In this document: in pieces, positions 26,173 through 35,920 of the stretch
How the letters are laid out: every line of letters begins with the position of its first letter
Position numbering within the stretch: the first letter of the stretch is position 1
Source: Methylocystis sp.
Lineage (GTDB): Bacteria > Pseudomonadota > Alphaproteobacteria > Rhizobiales > Beijerinckiaceae
NCBI GenBank assembly: GCA_024506175.1
Contig: JAMBEQ010000103.1
Span: 1 to 36,076 of the forward strand
DNA length: 36,076 nt
Reading direction: 5' to 3'
The notes under the pieces: model-generated
What the model saw: the letters and a program-made list of their open reading frames with translations, nothing else
Databases searched by the model: none
What the model was told of the DNA's origin: nothing
Made by a program: the position numbers and the translations under genes

Positions 26173-26418
26173 CTATCTCACGAAAGGATTTGCGAAAAGA
26201 AGCAGCAAGGCGACGACGAGGCAGTAGATCGCCATCGTCTCGATCATAGCCAGGCCGACGAAAAGCGTGCGTGACAGAACGCCGGCAGCCTCGGGCTGCC
26301 GCGCGATCGCCTCCATGGCGGCGGCGACCGCCTTGCCTTCGGCAAGCGCGGGTCCGATGGCCCCGAAGGAGACGGCGATCGCGGCGGCGATGACGCTTAT
26401 GTTCTCAATCTGATCCAT
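26173..26418 (-). CDS. atpE: N-type ATPase c subunit (rotor ring)
   Basis: The 81-residue hairpin has two helices joined by the ARQPE loop. Helix 1 contains [11 protein letters not shown] with E27. Helix 2 contains [20 protein letters not shown] with E60, T61 and Y65, ending in FANPFV. Aligned by eye to the sodium-binding c subunit of Ilyobacter, E27 takes the place of Gln32, and E60, T61, Y65 match Glu65, Ser66, Tyr70. The site thus has two carboxylates. Whether it binds Na+ or H+ cannot be decided from this alone. The ATG at 26418 overlaps the end of the a-subunit gene by 14 bases. A 10-residue longer start at 26448 would lie inside that gene. Confidence 0.95.
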   Translation of the reverse strand: MDQIENISVIAAAIAVSFGAIGPALAEGKAVAAAMEAIARQPEAAGVLSRTLFVGLAMIETMAIYCLVVALLLLFANPFVR

Positions 26419-27112
26419 GTCGAGCTCCGTCAGAGCCTGGCGCGGCATCCTTCTCGGGGGCGACGGCGGCCCCCGTAAATACCATTGCGAGTGTTGCGAA
26501 AATATAAGCCTGCACCGCTCCAGTCAGCAGATCGAGCGCCATCAGCGGGATCGGCACGAGAAGGCCGGCGAGCGACAGAACGATGCCGACGACGAAGACG
26601 CCGCTCATCACATTGCCGAACAAGCGCACGAACAAGGAAAAGGTGCGCGTGATCTGCTCCACGAGATTGAGCGGAACCATGAAGAGGCTCGGCTCCGCGA
26701 AGGTCTTCAGATAGCCCCAGAGTCCTTGCGTCCTCAGCCCGTGATAGATGGTCGCGACAAAAACCACGAGGGCGAGCGCCGCATCCGTCTCCAAACGCGC
26801 CGTCGGCGGCTCAACGCCGGGAATGACGGCGGACCAATTCGCGAGAAGGATGAAGAGGAAGAGAGTCCCGAACAGCGCGCGGTAGGGGCGGGGGTCGACC
26901 CGCATCGTGTCGCGCACCTGGGAATCGAGCGTGTCGACGATCAGTTCGAGGAAGGCTTGAACAATGCCTGGGCGCAATGCCAGTCGGCGCGTCGCCAGCG
27001 CGCTCCCGACGATCAGGAAGCCCATCAGCGCCCACGTGGTCGCCACCGGCTTGGCTATGGGAACGGGGCCGATATGGAAAGCGATCTCGAGCTCGAGCGG
27101 CGAGCTGATCAT
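26405..27112 (-). CDS. atpB: N-type ATPase a subunit
   Basis: The 235-residue membrane protein has about five to six hydrophobic segments. The stator motif is [13 protein letters not shown], with the essential arginine at R163 facing the c-ring. [21 protein letters not shown] and [16 protein letters not shown] are further a-subunit landmarks. It forms the ion half-channels with the c-ring. The ATG at 27112 overlaps the atpR stop in ATGA (27112-27109). A longer in-frame start at 27301 runs through atpR and is rejected. Confidence 0.94.
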   Translation of the reverse strand: MISSPLELEIAFHIGPVPIAKPVATTWALMGFLIVGSALATRRLALRPGIVQAFLELIVDTLDSQVRDTMRVDPRPYRALFGTLFLFILLANWSAVIPGVEPPTARLETDAALALVVFVATIYHGLRTQGLWGYLKTFAEPSLFMVPLNLVEQITRTFSLFVRLFGNVMSGVFVVGIVLSLAGLLVPIPLMALDLLTGAVQAYIFATLAMVFTGAAVAPEKDAAPGSDGARHGSD

Positions 27113-27393
27113 CGCCCGTCTCCGATGCGTTTGATAAGCAGGCGGCGCGCCGCCAAAAGGCCCCCCGCGCCCGAAAGGAGCGCGAGCGCCCCAAGCTTGA
27201 CGAGCGCAAACAGGGTGAGCGCCAGTACCGTGACCCTCGCCGCAAACAGCAGCAGGGCGCGCGCCGCAGCGCGGCGGTCGATCAGCAAAACATTCCACCA
27301 AAGGGCCGAAAAATAACCATAGCCGACGATGGCGCCGATGACGGCGCCGGCGCAGAGCTGGAGCGCCGGCGAGACGGCAAGGGATACGGTCAT
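27109..27393 (-). CDS. atpR: N-type ATPase subunit AtpR
   Basis: The 94-residue membrane protein has about three hydrophobic segments: residues 10-30, 44-66 and 68-82. The central one carries an arginine (AARVTVLALTLFALVK). AtpR is found only in N-type ATPase operons between atpQ and atpB. Its membrane arginine has been proposed to interact with the extra c-subunit carboxylate during ring assembly. The start at 27393 is chosen because its ATG overlaps the atpQ stop as ATGA. A start at 27423 would add 10 residues inside atpQ. Confidence 0.85.
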   Translation of the reverse strand: MTVSLAVSPALQLCAGAVIGAIVGYGYFSALWWNVLLIDRRAAARALLLFAARVTVLALTLFALVKLGALALLSGAGGLLAARRLLIKRIGDGR

Positions 27394-27680
27394 TGGCGGG
27401 ACATCCATTTCCAGGCGAGCCATAGTCCGAGCGCCGCTCCCAGCATGACGAGCGGCGCGGAGAAGAAGACGCCGGAATGCATCGTCTTGTCCAGCCAGCG
27501 GCCGACGAAAAGCCCGAGCAGGGTGGGCGTGACGATGGTCCAGCCCAGGACGCCGATCTGCCCGAGCCGGCGCCCGAGAGAGGGTTCCGGGTCGCGGCGC
27601 CCCTCGCGCTCGCGGTCTGCGGCCGTGCGGGCGGCGTCAGCCAGCCGTTCGGTCGAGTGAGAGCGGGGCGGCTCGCTCAT
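27390..27680 (-). CDS. atpQ: N-type ATPase subunit AtpQ (AtpI-like)
   Basis: The 96-residue protein has a charged N-terminus (residues 1-40) and two hydrophobic segments (about 42-60 and 72-92) with LGLFVGRWLDKTMHSG between them. This AtpI/AtpQ-like pattern is thought to help c-ring assembly or Mg2+ handling. Its ATG overlaps the epsilon stop as ATGA (27680-27677). Its position between epsilon and AtpR matches the standard N-type operon. The frame is open further upstream to 28205, but that part overlaps epsilon and is not credible. Confidence 0.87.
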   Translation of the reverse strand: MSEPPRSHSTERLADAARTAADREREGRRDPEPSLGRRLGQIGVLGWTIVTPTLLGLFVGRWLDKTMHSGVFFSAPLVMLGAALGLWLAWKWMSRQ

Positions 27681-28125
27681 TGGCCGTCCTCCTGGCCATC
27701 CGCCAGGATCGACTCCGACAAGCCGGCCGGCCGCAAATAGCGGATAAGCTGGCGCACGGCGCGCGCATGCAGCCGAGCCTGCTCCACGCGAGCGTGGCTT
27801 TCCATCTTTGCCTGAGCGGCGGCGGCGGCGCGGACGTCGGCTTCCAGCTTTTCCAGCTGGTCTCCGAGCACGCCGTGCCGGCACGCGACGCGCACCTGCA
27901 ACCCATCCTTGACGCTCATGACGCCACCACGCACGGCGCAGTAATGCTCTTTCTCGTCGCGCCGCCAGCGAAGAACGCAGGCGGAAAGCGCGGTGACAAA
28001 ATCCGCGTGGCCCGGCAGAACGCCGAAGCCGCCGCTCGCGTCCTCTCCACGCAGCGATGCGACGTCGGGCTCGTCGACAAGCAGCCTTGTCGGCGTCGAG
28101 ATGACGAGCCTGAGGCTTTTGGCCA

Positions 28126-28126
<1 letters not shown>
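27677..28126 (-). CDS. atpC: N-type ATPase epsilon subunit
   Basis: The 149-residue protein has the epsilon beta-sandwich landmarks RLVISTPTRLLVDEPDVASLRGEDASG (about 6-32), FGVLPGHADFVTAL and YCAVRGGVMSV. A C-terminal helical region rich in Ala, Arg and Glu follows (about 90-130). It couples gamma to the c-ring and in housekeeping enzymes its C-terminal helices can inhibit ATP hydrolysis. The ATG at 28126 shares its A with the TGA of the beta gene (TGATG). Confidence 0.9.
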
Positions 28127-29628
<1,502 letters not shown>

Positions 29629-29731
29629 TTACCGCCAGCCGCGCTAAGAAACGGGCGGCGCGTGCTTCCAGATAAGAGGGCGCCGGTCCAGCTTCTCCCG
29701 CGACCCGTGGACCTATATGCTCGCAAGGGAC

Positions 29732-29761
29732 ATTATGACCCAAAGACGTGGCCTTCGTTAA
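29732..29761 (-). promoter_or_regulatory. Candidate promoter for the N-type ATPase operon
   Basis: On the minus strand TTAACG (29761-29756) and CATAAT (29737-29732) are 18 bases apart, in the 219-base region shared with the divergent ftsH gene. If used, the transcript would have a leader of roughly 120 bases before the beta start. The match is fair (4/6 and 5/6) but untested. Confidence 0.35.
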
Positions 29762-29826
29762 GAGCGACGCAGCCGTCTGTGCGCGTCGCGGGCCGCGTAA
29801 CCCGGTGGCTTCAAATGAGAGCGCCC

Positions 29827-31710
29827 ATGGATCAGTCCGGCGAAAAATCCAAGTCTCATTTCGACATTAGTTATTTTCTTCTCGCGTTCATACTGATTCT
29901 CGTGCTCCAGCAATTGCTGACGACCTACAGCCGGACGGATGTCGTCGCCTACAGCGAATTCTACGACATGCTGCGCGAGGGAAAAATCGCCGAAGTCGAG
30001 GTTGGCGAAAAGCTCGTGCGCGCCACGCTGAAGAAGCCGATGCCCGATGGCCGCAAGGAGGTCGTCGCCGTTCGCGTCGAGCCCAATTTCGCCCAGGAGC
30101 TCGAAGCCGCAAAGGTGAAATACACCGGGGCCACAGAAAACACGTGGATTTCCACGCTGCTCTCATGGGTCGTCCCGGCGACCATCTTTTTTATGATCTG
30201 GAGCTACTTCTCGCGTCGCGTGGGTCAAGGTCTCGGCTCCATCATGTCGGTCGGCCAGAGCAAGGCGAAGATATTCGTCGAAAAGGACACCAAAGTCGGA
30301 TTCCGCGACGTCGCCGGCGTCGACGAGGCCAAGGAAGAGCTTCTGGAAGTCGTCGCCTTTCTCAAGGACCCGATTACTTATGGCCGGCTGGGCGCGCATG
30401 TCCCAAAAGGCATTCTTCTCGTCGGCCCGCCGGGCACGGGCAAGACGTTGCTCGCCCGCGCGATCGCCGGCGAAGCCGGCGTTCCGTTCTTTTCGATCAA
30501 TGGATCGGAATTCGTCGAGATGTTCGTGGGCGTCGGGGCCGCGCGTGTTCGTGACCTTTTCATGCAAGCGCGCGCCACTGCGCCGTGCATCATTTTTATC
30601 GACGAGCTCGATGCGCTTGGGCGGGCGAGAGGGATTTCCGGCTTGAGCGGCGGCCACGACGAAAAAGAGCAGACGCTGAACCAGCTCTTAAGCGAGCTCG
30701 ACGGCTTCGACCCGACCGTCGGCGTGGTGCTGCTCGCCGCCACTAACCGGCCGGAAGTGCTCGATCCCGCGCTTTTGCGCGCCGGACGGTTCGACCGGCA
30801 GATCTCTGTCGACCGGCCGGACAAGATCGGCCGGGCCGCCATTCTCGGGATCTACCTGGCCAAAATCAAACTGGCCTCTGACGTCGATCCCGCGCAGATC
30901 GCCGCCATGACTCCGGGCTTCACCGGCGCCGATCTCGCCAACCTCGCCAATGAGGCGGCGATGCTGGCGACGCGCCGCAAGGCGGATTCGGTTTCGGCCG
31001 CTGATTTTCTAGCCGCGATCGAGCGCGTTCTCGCTGGACCGGAGAAGCGCAAACGCATTCTCATCCCGCGAGAGCGCCGCATGGTCGCCTATCATGAAAT
31101 GGGTCACGCCATCGTCGCCATGGCGCTGCCGGATGTCGATCCGATCAAGAAAGTCTCAATCATTCCGCGCGGTCTCGGCGCGCTCGGCTATACGATGCAA
31201 ATGCCTGCCGAAGACCGCTATCTGATGACGCGCACGGAACTCCTCGACCGCATGACCGTGCTGCTCGGCGGCAGGGCGGCCGAGCTGCTCATTTTCCAGG
31301 AGGCGACCACGGGCGCGGCGGACGATCTGCAGCGGGCGACGGAAATGGCGCGCGCCATGGCGACGCGCTACGGGATGGCGGAGGAGATCGGGCAAGCCTC
31401 CTTTGTCACGGAACGCCCGCGCTATCTCGATCTTCAGGGCCTGGGCCCTCAGCAATCGGAAATGAGCGATCAGACCAGCGCGCGGATAGACGATGTCGTC
31501 GGTCGTCTGATCGAGGAGGCCTTCCAGCGAGCAACCGCGGTCCTTCGCGCCTGCGCCTCGTTGCATCGAGAAGCGGCGGAGCGCCTGTTGAGCGAGGAAA
31601 CCTTTGGCGAAGCCGATCTCGATTTGATACGCGCCAAGGTGAGGGCTGCCCTCCCGGCAAAGAGCGAAGCTGGCCTTGCGGTCACAAGCGCGGATGGCTC
31701 CCGCGCATAA
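29827..31710 (+). CDS. ftsH: FtsH-type membrane-anchored AAA+ zinc metalloprotease
   Basis: The 627-residue protein has an N-terminal membrane helix (about 16-33), a small periplasmic domain and a second helix (about 105-123). The AAA domain has Walker A GPPGTGKT at 200-207, [12 protein letters not shown] as Walker B and [21 protein letters not shown] as the second region of homology. The protease domain has the zinc motif HEMGH starting at H423 and the third-ligand region [16 protein letters not shown]. It extracts and degrades unassembled membrane proteins, and in E. coli the ATPase a subunit is a substrate. It is divergent from the N-type ATPase operon. The ATG at 29827 is preferred (GAGAG upstream), but ATG 29815 is in frame. 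It is likely a second, non-housekeeping FtsH, but that needs the full genome. Confidence 0.93.
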   Translation: MDQSGEKSKSHFDISYFLLAFILILVLQQLLTTYSRTDVVAYSEFYDMLREGKIAEVEVGEKLVRATLKKPMPDGRKEVVAVRVEPNFAQELEAAKVKYTGATENTWISTLLSWVVPATIFFMIWSYFSRRVGQGLGSIMSVGQSKAKIFVEKDTKVGFRDVAGVDEAKEELLEVVAFLKDPITYGRLGAHVPKGILLVGPPGTGKTLLARAIAGEAGVPFFSINGSEFVEMFVGVGAARVRDLFMQARATAPCIIFIDELDALGRARGISGLSGGHDEKEQTLNQLLSELDGFDPTVGVVLLAATNRPEVLDPALLRAGRFDRQISVDRPDKIGRAAILGIYLAKIKLASDVDPAQIAAMTPGFTGADLANLANEAAMLATRRKADSVSAADFLAAIERVLAGPEKRKRILIPRERRMVAYHEMGHAIVAMALPDVDPIKKVSIIPRGLGALGYTMQMPAEDRYLMTRTELLDRMTVLLGGRAAELLIFQEATTGAADDLQRATEMARAMATRYGMAEEIGQASFVTERPRYLDLQGLGPQQSEMSDQTSARIDDVVGRLIEEAFQRATAVLRACASLHREAAERLLSEETFGEADLDLIRAKVRAALPAKSEAGLAVTSADGSRA

Positions 31711-31745
31711 GACTCGGACGCCAAAACCTTGGGACTATCTCCGAG

Positions 31746-31771
31746 GGAACGGTTGACCGTCGCAGGGCGTT
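31746..31771 (+). promoter_or_regulatory. EcfG-type general stress promoter
   Basis: GGAAC (31746-31750) and CGTT (31768-31771) are separated by exactly 17 bases. This is a full match to the GGAAC-N16/17-CGTT consensus of the alphaproteobacterial general stress sigma factor EcfG. It lies 33 bases upstream of the DUF5335 ATG in a 94-base intergenic gap, which is ideal spacing. Confidence 0.7.
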
Positions 31772-31804
31772 TGCGGGAAACGGCAGCAACCTCGGAGAGC
31801 CGCA

Positions 31805-32149
31805 ATGACCGTCAAAAAGCTCGACAAGACCGAGTGGCGCACATTTTTTGACATGCTGTCGAGGACGCTGAAAGACGCCCGTGCGGAAGTCGATGTCGTG
31901 GGGGCTTCGCTTGGAGCCCAGGTCGAGGCGGATTGGCGGCCTCTTTTTGGCGTCGCTTATGACGACAAGGATGATGTCGTGGAAGTCGCGTTGGAGGGGG
32001 TGGATGATCTAATCAGCGCACCGAGCGACGTTTTCGTCGACGAGGACTCCGGGACGATCTCTTCGATGGAGATCATCGGCGGGGACAAGCTCTCCCGGAT
32101 CATCAAATTCAAGGAGCCCGCGCCAGCTCCAACTGCGACGCGACGCTAA
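31805..32149 (+). CDS. DUF5335 family protein
   Basis: The 114-residue soluble protein reads MTVKKLDKTEWRTFFDMLSR at the start. It then shows GASLGAQVEADWRPLFGVAYDDKDDVVEVALEG and a closing FVDEDSGTISSMEII, which I recognise as the DUF5335 pattern. No biochemical function is known to me. It is acidic, lacks a signal peptide, and has GGAGAG before the ATG. The perfect EcfG-type promoter upstream suggests induction in the general stress response. It ends 11 bases before the convergent radical SAM gene. Confidence 0.85.
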   Translation: MTVKKLDKTEWRTFFDMLSRTLKDARAEVDVVGASLGAQVEADWRPLFGVAYDDKDDVVEVALEGVDDLISAPSDVFVDEDSGTISSMEIIGGDKLSRIIKFKEPAPAPTATRR

Positions 32150-32160
32150 AGCACTCAACG

Positions 32161-33054
32161 CTATAGCCCACGCGCCCAGGCAGGCCTCAGCGGCGCGGCC
32201 TCGGGTTCGGCGATGGCCGCGCGCAATTGTTGCAAGAGCCCTGACTTGTCCGCCCCGAGCGTGCCCTTCAGCACGAGCCAGTTGGAGGCGTGATCACTGC
32301 GAAAGACGGTCCGTTCGAGTTCCAGGGCGGAAAGGAAGAGCTCCATTTCCCGCAAGAGATCCGGCACGTCGAGCGGCTCCCATTCAGGAAACTTCTCGCG
32401 CAGCCGCCCATCGCCAAAGGGGAAGCTCACGACGAGCGTCGCCAGAAATTCAGGTTGCGCCGCGTTCATCAGCGCCGCCGAATTCAGCGCGTGCTGCCGA
32501 GAGAAGGCTCGGCCGCCGAGACCGTTCAGGATCATCACCGAGCGTTTGATTCCGGCCTCGCGCAATTTGTCGAGCGCGTCCCGTGAGGTCTCGAACGTTT
32601 CGCCCTTGTCGACGCGGGAGAGCACATCGTCGTCGCCGGATTCCGCTCCGACATAGACGAGGGACAGGCCGAGATCCTTCAGCTCGCGCAGTTCCGCAAC
32701 GGACTTCTTGCGCACATTGCGCGGCAGGCAATAGCTCGCTATCCGCCGAACCCCCGGGAGGTCGCGGCGGATGGCCTGCAGCACGGCGACAAGGCGACGC
32801 GTGGAAAGCGTCATCGCGTCGCCATCCGCCAGGAAGACGCGCTTGATGCTCTCGCCGAAGGCCTCGCCGCAGCGTCTTATGCTTTCGAGGACTTCCTCTT
32901 CGTCTCGGGGACGGAAACGCTTCTGCGGGGCGGTGTACATCTCGCAGAAGGCGCAGCGGTTCCACGAGCAGCCGTTGGTCACGGGGAGGATCAGCGACTC
33001 GGCTTCGCTCGGCGGGCGATAGACCGGCTCGACATAACGGATCGGGAAGCTCAT
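32161..33054 (-). CDS. Radical SAM protein of unknown specificity
   Basis: The 297-residue protein has the iron-sulfur motif GCSWNRCAFCEMY with cysteines 29, 34 and 37 (CX4CX2C). It is followed by FRPRDEEEVLESIRRC, the pattern of a COG1032-like radical SAM family with CSxNxCxFCxMY. FLADGDAMTLSTRRL and LVYVGAESGDDDVLSRVDKG are the SAM-binding and barrel motifs. The substrate cannot be inferred. It has no auxiliary cluster motif that I can see and no obvious substrate gene nearby. It is a single gene, convergent with DUF5335 and possibly downstream of the DUF883-like gene on the same strand (118-base gap with a hairpin). Confidence 0.9.
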   Translation of the reverse strand: MSFPIRYVEPVYRPPSEAESLILPVTNGCSWNRCAFCEMYTAPQKRFRPRDEEEVLESIRRCGEAFGESIKRVFLADGDAMTLSTRRLVAVLQAIRRDLPGVRRIASYCLPRNVRKKSVAELRELKDLGLSLVYVGAESGDDDVLSRVDKGETFETSRDALDKLREAGIKRSVMILNGLGGRAFSRQHALNSAALMNAAQPEFLATLVVSFPFGDGRLREKFPEWEPLDVPDLLREMELFLSALELERTVFRSDHASNWLVLKGTLGADKSGLLQQLRAAIAEPEAAPLRPAWARGL

Positions 33055-33126
33055 GCGAGTCTGAATCTCAAAAGAGGAGTCTCGCGGAGCTTAACTCAAT
33101 AAAGGCGCTGGCCGGAGTCCCTCGCA

Positions 33127-33150
33127 CGCAGCCTCGAAATCGGGGCTGCG
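33127..33150. other. Hairpin between the DUF883-like and radical SAM genes
   Basis: CGCAGCC (33127-33133) pairs with GGCTGCG (33144-33150) around a 10-base loop that can itself partly pair. No T-run follows on either strand, so it may be a weak or Rho-assisted terminator for the minus-strand gene ending at 33173, or a leader structure for the radical SAM gene. Confidence 0.4.
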
Positions 33151-33172
33151 CGCATTGGGCGCGAGGAAAAAC

Positions 33173-33466
33173 CTACTTATTTCCGGACCGCAAGAAGGCC
33201 CCGAACGCCGCGCCGGCGATTGCGGCAATAAAGAGAGCGGTCATCGGCTGCTCTCTAATCGAGGTTTCGATCGTCGAGCGCAAGTCAGCAAAGCTCTCGC
33301 TGGCGGTTTCAGCCGCCTCTCGGCCCTGCTCACGGACGTTCGCGAGGGTTGCAGTGGCCTGGTCGGCCCCTTTTTGCGCGATGCGGCCGAGCTGGTCCGA
33401 GGCGGAAATCGCCCGCTGCGCCGCTTCGCTGACAGCCGTGTCCTTGTTCCGTCTAAAGAGCTGCAT
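33173..33466 (-). CDS. DUF883-like (ElaB-type) membrane-anchored stress protein
   Basis: The 97-residue protein has a long amphipathic helix rich in Ala, Gln and Glu (about residues 10-72). A short C-terminal hydrophobic segment with small residues follows (PMTALFIAAIAGAAFGAFLR, about 74-93), ending in a charged tail. That architecture, including the REQPMTA turn before the membrane segment, is like DUF883/ElaB proteins that tail-anchor in the inner membrane and are stress-induced in enterobacteria. A near-consensus EcfG promoter lies 42 bases upstream on the same strand, which fits that role. The assignment is by architecture, so confidence in the family name is moderate. Confidence 0.75.
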   Translation of the reverse strand: MQLFRRNKDTAVSEAAQRAISASDQLGRIAQKGADQATATLANVREQGREAAETASESFADLRSTIETSIREQPMTALFIAAIAGAAFGAFLRSGNK

Positions 33467-33807
33467 CTATAGACCCTCGGTTGGCGCCCCCTTTACCGTG
33501 GACGTTCAACCGGAGGCGTCCGAGGTTGTTCCGCATTTGCTGACAAAAAGGGGTTGCCGTGCAAGCCAAAACCGTGGGGCTAAAGCGGCTCGCGACATGA
33601 GGCGGGGCCGAGCTCGCCGGCGCGACTGCAAGGGCGGCCGCTTCCTTTCCGGTCATCAAATTACTGCGCAGGTCCGAGCCCCTCACCCGCTTTTTGCCGC
33701 GATTGCGGGGATAACTGGACGCAGGTCGCCGCCCCAGCCCACGCACGCAAGCGCCGCGGTGGAAAACCGAGGGCGGGGCAGATCCTGTAACCCTTATCGA
33801 GCTGTCA
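33467..33807. other. 341-base intergenic region between divergent genes
   Basis: It separates the DUF883-like gene (minus) from the L,D-transpeptidase (plus). It holds the near-consensus EcfG site at 33508-33532. Open frames exist here on both strands, but they have arginine- and cysteine-rich compositions, no family resemblance and no convincing ribosome-binding sites. I see no RNA gene, repeat or terminator in the rest. Confidence 0.6.
33508..33532 (-). promoter_or_regulatory. Near-consensus EcfG-type promoter for the DUF883-like gene
   Basis: On the minus strand GGAAC (33532-33528) is followed after 16 bases by GGTT (33511-33508), one mismatch from the GGAAC-N16/17-CGTT consensus. The -10 element ends 41 bases before the ATG at 33466. 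It is weaker than the site at 31746-31771 but sits before a typical stress-gene type. Confidence 0.45.
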
Positions 33808-34644
33808 ATGACGGGTAGGAACTTGAGCCGCTGCAACTCACGTCTTCTGGTGCTCGCTGCTTTTTCGCTTCTCCTCAGCGGGAGCCACAGCGCAATCGCG
33901 CAATATTATTCTCGGGAGCCCGGCTATTCCAATGGCTATGAGCGAGGGGCTTGGGGCGATTATTACGGCGAGCCCGACCCCTATGGCGATTTTGACCGGC
34001 CGAAGCGCGCGCTTCCCAGGCGCGGGCTCTTGCCGGGCGAGCGTGATTATGGGGCCGACGAACTGGAGCAGCGGCCAGCGCCGCGGTCCTCGCGCGGGGC
34101 GCGGCGCTCCACCGCGCGCCTTGCCGCGCTGCCGCCCGACGCCGACCCAGCCTATTCGACGCCGCTCGACTACGACGCCGAGGTCGACCCGAGCGTCTCC
34201 ACGAAAAATCTGGTCGACGATCCGACGGGCCAGCCGGCCGGCACGATCACCATCGACACCAGGGCGCGAAAGTTGTTTCTGTCGATTGGCCGTGGCCAAG
34301 CCTATGAATATGGCGTGGGCGTGGGGCGTCAGGGCTTCGCATGGAAAGGCTCGGCGCAGGTTGGCCGCAAGGCCTACTGGCCTGGATGGACGCCGCCCAA
34401 GGAAATGCTGCTGCGCCGTCCCGACCTTCCCGACCATATGGACGGCGGCATCGAGAACCCGCTGGGCGCGCGGGCGCTTTACCTGTTCAAGGGAAGCAAG
34501 GACACGCTTTTCCGCATTCACGGCACCAACGAGCCGGATACGATCGGACAGGCGGTGTCGTCTGGATGCATCCGCATGCTCAACGCTGATGTGATCGACC
34601 TCTATGGGCGCGTCTTCAGAGGAACACGCGTGGTCGTGCTTTAG
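33808..34644 (+). CDS. L,D-transpeptidase (YkuD domain), exported
   Basis: The 278-residue protein has a signal peptide (LLVLAAFSLLLSGSHSAIA, cleavage near residue 31). A low-complexity Tyr/Gly/Pro/Arg-rich linker follows (about 32-110), then a C-terminal YkuD domain (about 143-278). The active-site motif is HGTNEPDTIG (H238), then SSGCIRM with catalytic C254. Such enzymes make 3-3 peptidoglycan crosslinks or attach outer-membrane proteins to peptidoglycan in Rhizobiales. The chain also has GRQGFAWKG and GARALYLFKG, typical of the ErfK/YbiS group. It ends 10 bases before a convergent small gene. Confidence 0.93.
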   Translation: MTGRNLSRCNSRLLVLAAFSLLLSGSHSAIAQYYSREPGYSNGYERGAWGDYYGEPDPYGDFDRPKRALPRRGLLPGERDYGADELEQRPAPRSSRGARRSTARLAALPPDADPAYSTPLDYDAEVDPSVSTKNLVDDPTGQPAGTITIDTRARKLFLSIGRGQAYEYGVGVGRQGFAWKGSAQVGRKAYWPGWTPPKEMLLRRPDLPDHMDGGIENPLGARALYLFKGSKDTLFRIHGTNEPDTIGQAVSSGCIRMLNADVIDLYGRVFRGTRVVVL

Positions 34645-34654
34645 TTTTGGCGGC

Positions 34655-34948
34655 TCAGCCCTTGGCGGCGAGCGCCTCGACGAGGGCGATCAGACGCTCC
34701 GGAACCGGCTCGCGCAGCTTGCTCGAGTAGAACTCGCGCAATAGGACGCCGATCCGGTCCTCCCAAAGATTCCTGCGCCGGGTCGAGAGAAGCGCCGCTC
34801 TCTGATCGCCGCTGAGGGTTGAGCCAATCGTCGCCTTCCCGACGCGCCGCAGCAGCGCTGAGCCGGCGAGGTCGTCATAGGCGCTTCGCGCGCCTCTGGC
34901 GCCGGCGAGGTCGGGACCGAGCAAAGATGGGATTTCCGAGCGATTCAT
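34655..34948 (-). CDS. Small protein with NepR-like C-terminal motif
   Basis: The 97-residue protein ends with IGVLLREFYSSKLREPVPER followed by LIALVEAL (about residues 66-93). The pattern LRxxYxxxLxEPVPERLxxLLxxL is that of NepR, the anti-sigma factor that holds EcfG until phosphorylated PhyR removes it. The N-terminal 60 residues are Ala/Arg-rich and have no match I can name. They make the protein longer than typical NepR (about 60). The ATG at 34948 has GAGG upstream. An in-frame start at 35086 is rejected for lack of a credible ribosome site. No phyR or ecfG is in the window, so it would be an orphan copy. The NepR call is by motif only. Confidence 0.6.
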   Translation of the reverse strand: MNRSEIPSLLGPDLAGARGARSAYDDLAGSALLRRVGKATIGSTLSGDQRAALLSTRRRNLWEDRIGVLLREFYSSKLREPVPERLIALVEALAAKG

Positions 34949-35128
34949 GGGAGCCTCGCCGAACCTCGCGGGCATTCGGGGGAGGGGGAAACGAATGCTC
35001 GCGCGATTCGAGTAAAGACGAAAAGGATTAATTAACCGTAAATGTTCCATCCTTTCGTTTGACTCAGCGCCCCGCCTCGGACTCAATCAGGCTTTGCCTT
35101 GGTCTGCCATTTTGTGAGGAGAGAGGGC

Positions 35129-35902
35129 TTGTTGCTCTTCTTGTGTTCGCTCCCCCTTTGGCTCGGGGCCTTCTTCACGGTGCTGCTGCCGACCATGGTC
35201 GCCATGGCGGGGCCGGCGCTCGTTCGCAAGCGTTATCCGCTGTCGATCCTGGCCAAGAACAACGAAATCGCCGGCTTCAAATTCGCGACCGTCGGCGCGA
35301 TCTACGGCGTCATCCTCGCTTTTGCGATCGTCACCGTTTGGGAGAAATTCAGCGAGGCTGAGCTTTTCGTTCTGCAGGAGGCCGGATCGTCGGCCACGAT
35401 CTATCGCCTTGCGGCTGGCGAGAATGCAGACGCTATCGCGACCCGCGCTGCGCTGGAGGCTTACCTGGGTGCGGTCATCGAAGACGAGTGGCTGCGCATG
35501 GCGGAAGGAAAGGAGAGTCGCGAAGCCGCCACGGCGCTCGACGACCTTTATACAGCCGCTATGCGTCTGGGCGATGGCAAGCCGGGGGCTGTAGGCGTCG
35601 AAATCATGAGGGAGCTGGGCAACCTAACTCAGGCCCGGCGGGGGCGGCTGCATCTCGCAATGGGGGTTGTGCCGCCTGCGCTTTGGACCATGCTCCTCTT
35701 CGGGGCGCTTTTGACGATCAGCTTCACCTATTTTTTCGGGCACGAAAACCTGCGCTCGCAAGTGACGATGACGGGCGGCCTCGCCTCCATTGTCTTTCTC
35801 GGCCTCTTCGTCATCGTTTCTTACGACCACCCGTTTACCGGCGAGGTTTCGATCGAACCGCATCCGCTGACGGCAGTGAGGAATAACTTCCACCACGAAT
35901 GA
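35129..35902 (+). CDS. DUF4239 family membrane protein (bestrophin-like)
   Basis: The 257-residue protein has membrane segments at about 2-27 (LLFLCSLPLWLGAFFTVLLP), 46-66, 183-203 and 213-231. The motif KNNEIAGFKFATVGAIYGVI followed by LAFAIVTVWEKF is the hallmark of DUF4239 proteins, distantly related to bestrophin channels. Function is unknown. TTG at 35129 is preferred as start because GGAGAGAGG lies directly before it. TTG 35132, GTG 35114 and TTG 35099 are in-frame alternatives. No ATG start is available before the first membrane segment. It is a single gene divergent from the NepR-like gene. Confidence 0.88.
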   Translation: MLLFLCSLPLWLGAFFTVLLPTMVAMAGPALVRKRYPLSILAKNNEIAGFKFATVGAIYGVILAFAIVTVWEKFSEAELFVLQEAGSSATIYRLAAGENADAIATRAALEAYLGAVIEDEWLRMAEGKESREAATALDDLYTAAMRLGDGKPGAVGVEIMRELGNLTQARRGRLHLAMGVVPPALWTMLLFGALLTISFTYFFGHENLRSQVTMTGGLASIVFLGLFVIVSYDHPFTGEVSIEPHPLTAVRNNFHHE

Positions 35903-35920
35903 TTTTCGATTGCCTTTCCG

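Noticed and set aside
33453-33836. Open frames on both strands in the gap before the L,D-transpeptidase
   Set aside because: No ribosome-binding site, no family resemblance, and overlap with the promoter region and the starts of real genes.
33817-33840. GGAAC close to the L,D-transpeptidase start as another EcfG site
   Set aside because: It lies after the ATG, and the nearest CGT is at a spacing of 18 with a mismatch. The signal peptide supports the upstream ATG.
35041-35060. GGAAC on the minus strand upstream of the NepR-like gene as an EcfG promoter
   Set aside because: No CGTT or close variant occurs at 16-17 bases downstream of it.
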